Positions 1 to 5,730 of a stretch of DNA of 5,730 nt are shown piece after piece (within the stretch, counting starts at the first letter, position 1; every line of letters begins with the position of its first letter). The DNA is taken from contig JAJYBW010000235.1 of assembly GCA_021778815.1 (NCBI GenBank), positions 1-5,730 on the forward strand. Reading direction: 5' to 3'. The stretch comes from Acidobacteriota bacterium (GTDB lineage Bacteria > Acidobacteriota > Terriglobia > Terriglobales > Acidobacteriaceae). Position numbers and translations under genes: made by a program. The notes under the pieces were generated by a model. That model was given only the letters and a program-made list of their open reading frames with translations. It was not told the origin of the DNA and ran no database searches.

Positions 1-48
1 TCCGGCGCGTTCCCATCTGCCCAGCTGGCCATCAGAATTCTGCGATGA
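1..48 (+). CDS. 3' end of an upstream gene, function unknown
   Basis: The reading frame is open from base 1 and ends at TGA 46-48, giving the tail SGAFPSAQLAIRILR. The stop overlaps the next start codon as ATGA (45-48), the same arrangement seen at the two following gene junctions, which is the main reason to think this short frame is a real gene end. Fifteen residues are too few to identify it. In carotenoid operons the neighbour of a CrtQ/CrtO pair is often an FAD-dependent desaturase or oxidase, and the helical end rich in small residues would fit such a protein. That is context-based inference only. Confidence 0.5.
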   Translation, partial: SGAFPSAQLAIRILR

Positions 49-1019
49 GGTTGTCCATCGTGATTCCGGCACGGAACGAGGAAGGGAATTTACCTCGCCT
101 TCTACGATCGATCGCGGCATCGACAATCCAGCCTGCACAGGTGCTGGTGGTCGACGACGCCTCCAGCGACAACACCGCGGCGATTGCGCAAAGTCTTGGA
201 GCCACCGTGATCCCTTCCGGCCCGCTGCCAGATGGGTGGACGGGCAAGTCGTGGGCATGTTATCAGGGAGCGCAGTTCGCGTTGGGCGAGTACTTGCTTT
301 TTCTGGATGCCGACACATTCTTTGTTAACAATGGCCTGGAACGGCTGACGGCCCGTTGTCTGCTGGAGCGCGATCCAGGACTGGTGCTTTCGCTGTTGCC
401 GTACCACACCATGAGCGAGCCGTACGAACAGTGCTCGCTGTTCTTTAACATCCTGATGGCTGCGGGCGCCGGCGGGTTCGGGGTATTCTCTAAACCGCGG
501 CTGTTCGGCCAGTCTCTCCTGATTTCGAAAGAGACCTACTTCGCCATTGGAGGGCATGCGGCTGTCCGCAGCTTAGTCCTGGAAAATGTCAACTTGTCCC
601 ATCTTGTCCGTGGCTCGGGGGCGCGTATCGTTTGCCTGGGTGGGTACGGCACGCTTCACATGCGGATGTTCCCGGAAGGTCCGGGCCAGATGTCCGATAG
701 CTGGACAAAAGCCTTCATTCAGGGAGCCGCAGCCTCGGGTGGCTTTGTGCTTGCGTCAGCGGTGGTGTGGATCTCGGCCCTCTGGTCGACGCTGCTGCTG
801 CTGATTGCTCCGTCTGGCTACGGGCGTGTTTGGGTCGCCGGTGTTTACCTGGTCTTCAGCCTGCAACTTGCATGGCTTGCGCGTCGACTTGGCAGTTACC
901 GCTTCCTCACCTGCCTGCTGTATCCGTTGCCGCTGGCCTACTACTGTGCTGTGTTCGGCCGGTCGGCCGCGCGCCGTGCCCTGGGCCGCAAAACTGCGTG
1001 GCGGGGACGCGAAGTATGA
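45..1019 (+). CDS. Family 2 glycosyltransferase, CrtQ-like (carotenoid/isoprenoid glycosyltransferase)
   Basis: This 324-residue membrane-anchored glycosyltransferase probably transfers a sugar from a nucleotide-sugar donor to the carboxyl or hydroxyl group of a lipid such as a carotenoid acid. The GT-A fold is visible: LSIVIPARNEEGNLPRLL at residues 3-20, the nucleotide-binding VVDDASSDNT at 35-44, GWTGKSWA at 64-71 and the metal-binding DAD at 88-90. After residue 230 there are two or three hydrophobic segments, then an Arg-rich cytoplasmic tail, as in CrtQ-type enzymes. The start is the ATG that overlaps the upstream stop (ATGA). No Shine-Dalgarno sequence is evident, so expression probably relies on translational coupling. 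The end overlaps the acyltransferase start (ATGA at 1016-1019). The GT2 assignment is firm. The carotenoid substrate is inferred mainly from the CrtO-like neighbour, and a hopanoid or other polyprenoid acceptor is possible. Confidence 0.88.
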   Translation: MRLSIVIPARNEEGNLPRLLRSIAASTIQPAQVLVVDDASSDNTAAIAQSLGATVIPSGPLPDGWTGKSWACYQGAQFALGEYLLFLDADTFFVNNGLERLTARCLLERDPGLVLSLLPYHTMSEPYEQCSLFFNILMAAGAGGFGVFSKPRLFGQSLLISKETYFAIGGHAAVRSLVLENVNLSHLVRGSGARIVCLGGYGTLHMRMFPEGPGQMSDSWTKAFIQGAAASGGFVLASAVVWISALWSTLLLLIAPSGYGRVWVAGVYLVFSLQLAWLARRLGSYRFLTCLLYPLPLAYYCAVFGRSAARRALGRKTAWRGREV

Positions 1020-1495
1020 TCGCGCTGGTGTGGGCGGCGAACCTCCTCGGGTGGCCCGTGATTCATCTCGCCATCGGCTCCATCGCTCTTCGCGTCCCGC
1101 CGCATGTCTTCGAACACGACACATGGATCACCACCCCGCGCCCATGGGAACAAGAGGGACATGTGTATCGGGACTGGTTCGCTGTTCGGAAATGGAAGGC
1201 TTTGCTGCCTGATGGCGCGCCCTGGCTTGGAGGCTATGCCAAGAAGAAGCTCTGCGCGCGTAAGCCCACCGCGCTCGCACAATTTCTTATCGAGACCCGG
1301 CGAGCCGAAATCGCGCATTGGTGCATGATCGGGTGCCTCCCTGTGTTCTTTCTCTGGAATCCGCCGTGGGCATGCTGGGTGATGACGGCCTACGCGCTGG
1401 CCGCCAACCTGCCCTGCATCCTTGTGCAGCGTTATAACCGCTTCACCCTGAACCGTACCGCCCGCATTGGGCGCCGCACGTCGGTGCACCTATGA
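1016..1495 (+). CDS. CrtO-like glycosyl-carotenoid acyltransferase
   Basis: The protein has 159 residues, close to the roughly 165 of staphylococcal CrtO, the membrane acyltransferase that esterifies the sugar of glycosyl-4,4'-diaponeurosporenoate to give staphyloxanthin. Several blocks match that family as I remember it: WFAVRKWKALLPDG at residues 54-67, IETRRAEIAHW at 92-102 and NLPCILVQRYNR at 131-142. A hydrophobic N-terminus (about 2-25) and two hydrophobic stretches (about 103-136) indicate an integral membrane protein. The ATG at 1016 is chosen because it overlaps the glycosyltransferase stop and gives the expected length; an upstream in-frame extension would lie wholly inside the glycosyltransferase gene. 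The 3' end overlaps the next start (ATGA 1492-1495). Family membership rests on motif recognition. The exact substrate is inferred from the CrtQ-like gene before it. Confidence 0.82.
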   Translation: MIALVWAANLLGWPVIHLAIGSIALRVPPHVFEHDTWITTPRPWEQEGHVYRDWFAVRKWKALLPDGAPWLGGYAKKKLCARKPTALAQFLIETRRAEIAHWCMIGCLPVFFLWNPPWACWVMTAYALAANLPCILVQRYNRFTLNRTARIGRRTSVHL

Positions 1496-1815
1496 GTCGA
1501 TCCACACGGAAACCCGCTGCAGGGCCGCGCAGGCGGCGCTACCTGGTTCATGTAGGCTGCGCCCATGTCGAAGGAAGTCTCGCCTGCCGCTACGTCGCGA
1601 ATATCCGACTCTGGACGCGCCGAAATAACGCTCAAGCCCAAAATCAAGAGTGTGCCTTTGTGGATGAATATGAACTGACTGAGGCCCTGAACCCCCTGCT
1701 CCCTCACGGCTCCGATGTCCGTGATGTTCTGAGCCATATCGAAAGTCCGGAGGGCTTTCTTTATCTGCTAAATCTCAGCAGCGAAGAGGCGAGGCGCCTG
1801 GGATGGCGCGAGTAA
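1492..1815 (+). CDS. Hypothetical protein, 107 residues, last gene of the crt-like operon
   Basis: I do not recognise this protein. It begins at an ATG overlapping the acyltransferase stop (ATGA), like the two genes before it, which supports translation from this position although no Shine-Dalgarno sequence is seen. The N-terminus is strongly basic (RKPAAGPRRRRY at residues 6-17). The C-terminal half looks like a small acidic folded domain (FVDEYELTEALNPLLPHGSD at about 55-74, ending with a Leu-rich helix and EEARRLGWRE). It has three Cys residues but no spaced metal-binding pairs, no signal peptide and no membrane segment. The N-terminal half has an unusual composition, and a short overlapping frame (ATG 1565 to TGA 1678) exists, so a different start or a frameshift cannot be excluded. 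A partner or regulator of the carotenoid enzymes would be only a guess from position. Confidence 0.55.
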   Translation: MSRSTRKPAAGPRRRRYLVHVGCAHVEGSLACRYVANIRLWTRRNNAQAQNQECAFVDEYELTEALNPLLPHGSDVRDVLSHIESPEGFLYLLNLSSEEARRLGWRE

Positions 1816-1989
1816 ATTGAAATCTTCTCAATCCCGAAGCGTAACGATGCGCCGATTGCTGATGTTCGGAGAAAACGCTGGAGACGTGCGAAGCCTTCGG
1901 TGGATTCCTCGAACACGGGTTTGCGCCGATATGCCGGTTTGTGGGAACAGGCGATGAGCCATTGCAATGCGTTGATATTGGAGGATTTA

Positions 1990-2064
1990 TGGTGGGCGCT
2001 GCAGGATTCGAACCTGCGACTTCCACCGTGTGAAGGTGGCACTCTACCGCTGAGTTAAGCGCCC
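1990..2064 (-). tRNA. tRNA-Val (anticodon CAC)
   Basis: Read on the minus strand, all cloverleaf parts are present: acceptor GGGCGCT pairing with AGCGCCC, D-stem ACTC/GAGT with AGCGGTA loop, anticodon stem CCACC/GGTGG with loop TTCACAC, five-base variable region AAGTC, T-stem GCAGG/CCTGC with loop TTCGAAT, discriminator A and an encoded CCA end (1990-1992). The anticodon CAC reads GUG valine codons. The gene is transcribed away from the sigma factor gene. I see no convincing sigma-70 promoter directly upstream and no strong terminator downstream, so it may be transcribed from further away. Confidence 0.96.
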
Positions 2065-2144
2065 CAGTTCGGCAAGGGCTGAATTTCCAGCCATGTGAAC
2101 CGAAAATGGCTCTTGCTGGGTGGGTGGGATGAAACAAAGATGCG

Positions 2145-2176
2145 TTGGAAGCATCTCTCTTTGCCCCAGTATACGC
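2145..2176 (+). promoter_or_regulatory. Possible weak sigma-70-like promoter for the sigma factor gene
   Basis: A TTGGAA box at 2145-2150 is followed 18-19 bases later by GTATACG (2169-2175), a plausible -35/-10 pair. If used, transcription would start around 2182 and the leader to the ATG at 2196 would be only about 10-15 bases, which weakens the case for that start codon or for this promoter. A TAGAAT at 2177-2182 lacks a matching -35 box. Tentative. Confidence 0.2.
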
Positions 2177-2195
2177 TAGAATCCGAACACATCCC

Positions 2196-3248
2196 ATGGC
2201 AGCAAAGGACGGAAATCCGGGGCAGCATAATCCACGGGAAAGCGGCCAAAGCCGCCAACCTGTGGAGCCGGCTTCCGGCGATGCTGACCCGCAAGCCAGC
2301 CCGACCACGACACTGCGGCGAGGATCCGGCGGCGCTGCCATGGAAGAAACCGGGATAGCAGCATCCCCTAGAAAGCAGCCAGCTTCCGACCCGTCGGACG
2401 AGGATGCGCTGGAGGAGGTCCGGTCCCCAGAGAGCGACGAGGATTCCGGCCCGGAAGAGTCGGGAAACATTCTCAACGAAGAAGGGTTAGGGGATCCAGA
2501 TGAATCCCCGGTAAACCCTGAATCTGAAGCATTTTGGGAGGAAGAAACGCAACTTTCCCCCGATGAAAGTGTTCGAGGAGGTATGGGCACGATCGCACTG
2601 GAACGAATCCCGATCGATGAACAAAGCGCCAGGCTGGCGAGTTCTCGGATGCCGGCGGGATTGAGCGGCGACCTGTCGCAGATGAGCGATGCGGAAATTA
2701 TGCAGCGCGCTGGGACCGGAGATGAGGCCTGCCTTGAATTTTTGATCACAAAATATCGACGGCCGATCATCAGTTTCATGTACCGTATGGTTCACAATCA
2801 GGCCGTAGCAGAAGAGCTTGCCCAGGAGGTCTTTCTCCGGGTCTATCGCGCCCGGGCAACGTATCGCGCCGAGGCCCGTTTTTCAACCTGGCTGTATCGG
2901 ATTGCATCGAATATGGCCATCAACCACGCTCGAGACACCAAGTACGAGCGAGCCGCAGGCAGCGTCTTCCTGGACCAGGCGGACGAGGATACCGGCACAA
3001 AACCAGATGTGCCCGATCTTCGCCCGATTGCCGAACAGGATATGCTGCAGGATGAGCGAATGCGGCGTATTCGAGAACATGTAATGGCGTTGCCGGAGCG
3101 GCAACGGATGGCTGTCGTGATGCACAAGTATCAAGACATGGATTACAAGCAGATCGGAGCGGTGCTGAAATTAAGCGAGTCGGCGACCAAGTCGCTGCTG
3201 TTTCGCGCATATCAGACACTGCGAGAGAAGCTGAAAGAGTTTGCTTAA
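2196..3248 (+). CDS. ECF-type RNA polymerase sigma factor with long acidic N-terminal extension
   Basis: This is a sigma-70 family factor of the extracytoplasmic function type, which directs RNA polymerase to a stress or envelope regulon. From this start it has 350 residues. Region 2 spans about 180-247: LEFLITKYRRP, the -10-recognition segment AEELAQEVFLRVYRA and FSTWLYRIASNMAINHARD. Region 4 spans about 297-347: LPERQRMAVVMHKYQDMDYK followed by the helix-turn-helix IGAVLKLSESATKSLLFRAY. Typical ECF factors have about 200 residues; here some 160 residues precede region 2, rich in Asp, Glu, Ser and Pro and probably disordered. The start is uncertain. ATG 2196 is the first ATG, a TTG at 2145 would lengthen the protein, and ATGs at 2340, 2583, 2649 and 2682 are possible internal starts without well-spaced ribosome sites. 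The anti-sigma gene follows after 24 bases, as expected for a sigma/anti-sigma pair. Confidence 0.9.
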   Translation: MAAKDGNPGQHNPRESGQSRQPVEPASGDADPQASPTTTLRRGSGGAAMEETGIAASPRKQPASDPSDEDALEEVRSPESDEDSGPEESGNILNEEGLGDPDESPVNPESEAFWEEETQLSPDESVRGGMGTIALERIPIDEQSARLASSRMPAGLSGDLSQMSDAEIMQRAGTGDEACLEFLITKYRRPIISFMYRMVHNQAVAEELAQEVFLRVYRARATYRAEARFSTWLYRIASNMAINHARDTKYERAAGSVFLDQADEDTGTKPDVPDLRPIAEQDMLQDERMRRIREHVMALPERQRMAVVMHKYQDMDYKQIGAVLKLSESATKSLLFRAYQTLREKLKEFA

Positions 3249-3256
3249 AATCGACG

Positions 3257-3263
3257 AAAGGAG
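3257..3263 (+). promoter_or_regulatory. Ribosome binding site of the anti-sigma gene
   Basis: AAAGGAG lies nine bases before the ATG at 3273. It is the clearest Shine-Dalgarno sequence in the window and fixes that start. Most other genes here lack a recognisable one. Confidence 0.75.
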
Positions 3264-3272
3264 AGAGCTGCC

Positions 3273-3794
3273 ATGAAATGTGAAAAGCTCCAGGGGTATT
3301 TACCCGATATGATTTTCGATTCGACTCGTGTTCCCGCCGAGGCGATGCAGCATGTGAAGGAATGTGCCGCTTGTGCGGGTGAGTTGAAGGAACTGCAGAA
3401 GACCATGCAATTGCTGGATGATTGGAAGGCGCCCGAACCGAGTCCTTATTTCGATACGCGCCTGGCCGTGCGGCTGCGCGAAGCCAGAGAATCGGAAGCG
3501 CCCGGATGGCTGGAGAAGCTGCGTTTTCATTTTCTGTTTGGAAGCAATCTGCATCTGCGTCCGGCTGTGGCTGCGGCGTTTGCTTTGCTGGTCATCGTCA
3601 GCGGTGGTTCCTATTTCGGTATTGTGAGTTTGAATCAGACCGTTGCCCCACCCCACCCGCAAGCGGTCTCTGCCACCGTGAACGATCTGGAACTGCTCGA
3701 TTCCAACGCTCAAACGCTGCAGCAGCTGGCGTCGTTCGACGAAACGAATGCAGACGGCAGTCCAGTGAATGCTGGAGGAAATTTGTCCAACTAG
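3273..3794 (+). CDS. Zinc-finger transmembrane anti-sigma factor
   Basis: This 173-residue single-pass inner-membrane protein is predicted to bind and inhibit the ECF sigma factor encoded just upstream. The N-terminal cytoplasmic part carries the zinc-binding anti-sigma signature C3, H27, C31, C34 (C-x23-H-x3-C-x2-C). A linker rich in charged residues follows (about 40-90). One membrane helix lies at about 97-118 (PAVAAAFALLVIVSGGSYFG), and the roughly 55-residue C-terminal part would face the periplasm. It contains LELLDSNAQTLQQLASFDE, a pattern I associate with acidobacterial anti-sigma proteins next to DUF3106 genes. The start is supported by AAAGGAG nine bases upstream. The close spacing to the sigma gene points to co-transcription. 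Release of the sigma factor could occur by proteolysis or a change at the zinc site; the sequence does not say which. Confidence 0.9.
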   Translation: MKCEKLQGYLPDMIFDSTRVPAEAMQHVKECAACAGELKELQKTMQLLDDWKAPEPSPYFDTRLAVRLREARESEAPGWLEKLRFHFLFGSNLHLRPAVAAAFALLVIVSGGSYFGIVSLNQTVAPPHPQAVSATVNDLELLDSNAQTLQQLASFDETNADGSPVNAGGNLSN

Positions 3795-3913
3795 TCGTGG
3801 TTCCACCATCCTTCCATGGGGAACGAACAGATGGTGCAGGTGCTGGCGCTTTGCGATAAAGAGTGGGAGCGGCGGACGGGATAGTTTCAAACCTCGGCAT
3901 TGCGAATGAGACG

Positions 3914-4657
3914 ATGACCTGTCTTGGAAAAAAACGCACCTTGCTTGCCGCCATGCTCGCACAGCGGAGCAAACGCGAGGTTGTGGCCGCAGTGCATAAT
4001 TTTTCAGCGGGTTCGTTTCTCCTTCTTGCGGCAGGGATGATGTTCCTGACGTGCAGTGTGGGATGGGCGGCCCATTGTTCGTCTGTTCCTTGTCCGGAAC
4101 AGGCAACATCCCCACAGGAATCTGTCGCAGCGTACCAGAGCGGTCAGGCACCACCACTGACAAATGACGGCGGATATGCGGGTGGCGCCGTGGTCCGACC
4201 TGGTCCTTCGCAGCCGGAACGAGAGCATCTGGGCGAATGGCTTCGGCAGCATCAAAATCTGACTTTTCCCGAGCAAGAACGGGCCCTGCAAACCGAGCCA
4301 GGCTTCAATCGGCTGCCTGCGGCGCGGCAGCAGCGTCTCCTGGAGCGGCTGCAGCAACTGGACGCGATGCCGCCCGCCCGGCGCGAGAGAATGTTGGAGC
4401 GGTTGGAGACCTGGGAGCGGTTGTCGCCGGAGCAACGGCAGCAGGTCCGCGTTGGAATTCTCGAGGTGCACCAGATGCCGTATGACCGGCAGGTCATGAT
4501 GCACAGGGCGGTTCGCGACCTGAGCCAATTTCCGCAATCGCAGCGCGGTGACATTTTGAATTCGCCGGAATTTCGGCGCCACTATTCCGACTACGAGCGG
4601 CAGGTTCTAGCAACATTGATGATGGCTCAGCCATACCAGCCGCTGCGGCCGCGGTGA
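3914..4657 (+). CDS. Exported DUF3106-type repeat protein
   Basis: This protein of unknown function resembles the DUF3106 family and has 247 residues from this start. A basic N-terminus is followed by a hydrophobic segment at about 31-53 (SAGSFLLLAAGMMFLTCSVGWAA), read as a signal peptide with possible cleavage after WAA or as a membrane anchor. A Pro/Gly-rich spacer reaches about residue 100. The rest is highly charged and helical, made of 18-residue units that begin with a hydrophobic residue and Pro (LPAARQ, MPPARR, LSPEQR, MPYDRQ, FPQSQR). The start is uncertain: GTG 3863, ATG 3914, ATG 3953 and GTG 3992 are all in frame, and the later two leave a more normal signal peptide. It lies 119 bases after the anti-sigma gene on the same strand. 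A periplasmic role in the same envelope-stress circuit is inferred from position only. Confidence 0.72.
   Translation: MTCLGKKRTLLAAMLAQRSKREVVAAVHNFSAGSFLLLAAGMMFLTCSVGWAAHCSSVPCPEQATSPQESVAAYQSGQAPPLTNDGGYAGGAVVRPGPSQPEREHLGEWLRQHQNLTFPEQERALQTEPGFNRLPAARQQRLLERLQQLDAMPPARRERMLERLETWERLSPEQRQQVRVGILEVHQMPYDRQVMMHRAVRDLSQFPQSQRGDILNSPEFRRHYSDYERQVLATLMMAQPYQPLRPR
4313..4582 (+). repeat. Five 18-codon repeats within the DUF3106-type protein
   Basis: Five consecutive units of exactly 18 codons can be aligned by eye: LPAARQQRLLERLQQLDA, MPPARRERMLERLETWER, LSPEQRQQVRVGILEVHQ, MPYDRQVMMHRAVRDLSQ and FPQSQRGDILNSPEFRRH. Each starts with a hydrophobic residue then Pro (or Ser-Pro), has Arg near positions 5-8 and ends in an amphipathic helix. 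A related, shorter unit starts with FPEQER just before. Identity falls towards the C-terminus, as expected of an old protein-level repeat rather than a recent DNA duplication. Confidence 0.65.
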
Positions 4658-4759
4658 CGCACAGCGCACGAACGATCCCAAGCGATGCGCACCGCGTCGA
4701 CCGCGTCGATTTTCGGCTTGCAGGTTTATTCGAAGCTCCCGAACCGCAGCATAGCCGGT

Positions 4760-4788
4760 TTGACCGTGCCCCTTTCAATCGCTATCAT
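4760..4788 (+). promoter_or_regulatory. Sigma-70 promoter of tRNA-fMet
   Basis: TTGACC (4760-4765, five of six matches to consensus) and TATCAT (4783-4788, five of six) are separated by the ideal 17 bases. They lie directly before the initiator tRNA. The expected start of transcription is about 4792-4795, so the 5' leader would be at most a few bases. Confidence 0.82.
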
Positions 4789-4793
4789 GGAAT

Positions 4794-5730
<937 letters not shown>

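Noticed and set aside
1817..1960. Short + strand open frame after the 107-residue gene
   Set aside because: It has about 43 codons with a TTG start, no ribosome site, and an Arg-rich translation without features. The stretch 1816-1989 shows no convincing gene, terminator or promoter.
2138..2156. Hairpin AGATGC/GCATCT with a T-rich stretch on the minus strand
   Set aside because: The 6-bp stem is weak and lies upstream of, not after, tRNA-Val. It also overlaps the putative sigma gene promoter. It is too weak to call a terminator.
2575..2585. GAGGAGGT directly before ATG 2583 as a ribosome site for a shorter sigma factor
   Set aside because: The spacing to the start codon is zero bases, too short for normal initiation. 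It could still serve another downstream codon, but none is well placed.
1775..2779. Long minus-strand open frame of 334 codons
   Set aside because: It runs straight through tRNA-Val and lies antisense to the sigma factor gene. The translation is rich in Ser, Pro and Arg with no domain. It is a shadow of the opposite strand.
4697..4714. Tandem CCGCGTCGA repeat before the tRNA-fMet promoter
   Set aside because: There are only two 9-base copies in GC-rich intergenic DNA, not centred on the promoter. It is probably chance.

Overview
The window looks like a chromosomal segment of a GC-rich, Gram-negative-type soil or sediment bacterium. The best guess is Acidobacteriota (Terriglobia-like). That rests on the ECF sigma factor / zinc-finger anti-sigma / DUF3106 trio and on the general protein style, and it is an inference from memory, not a database result.

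Left part (1-1815, + strand): a tightly packed operon. The last codons of an upstream gene (1-48) overlap the start of a family-2 glycosyltransferase by ATGA. The glycosyltransferase overlaps a CrtO-type acyltransferase by ATGA, which in turn overlaps an unrecognised 107-residue protein by ATGA. The glycosyltransferase and acyltransferase resemble the last two steps of staphyloxanthin-like carotenoid ester synthesis (CrtQ, then CrtO), so the operon probably makes a glycosylated, acylated membrane isoprenoid. The desaturase and oxidase genes would lie to the left of the window.

Middle (1816-4657): a 174-bp stretch without a convincing gene is followed by tRNA-Val(CAC) on the minus strand. Next comes a + strand regulatory cluster: an ECF sigma factor with a long acidic N-terminal extension, a membrane anti-sigma factor with a complete C-H-C-C zinc motif, and an exported DUF3106 protein whose C-terminal half is built from 18-residue repeats. 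A reasonable model is that the anti-sigma factor holds the sigma factor at the inner membrane and the DUF3106 protein acts outside the membrane in the same envelope response. Only the first two roles are well supported.

Right part (4658-5730): a strong sigma-70 promoter drives an initiator tRNA (tRNA-fMet) that is followed by a clear Rho-independent terminator. Converging on it from the right is the C-terminal portion of a large serine recombinase. Its last 13 codons are the antisense of the tRNA 3' half and its TGA stop lies in the anticodon loop. This is the signature of an integrative element inserted at the tRNA 3' end. The element extends past the right edge of the window, so its cargo and far attachment site cannot be seen.

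No wholly new system is visible. The most unusual point is the triple use of DNA at 4827-4914 (tRNA, terminator and recombinase C-terminus).
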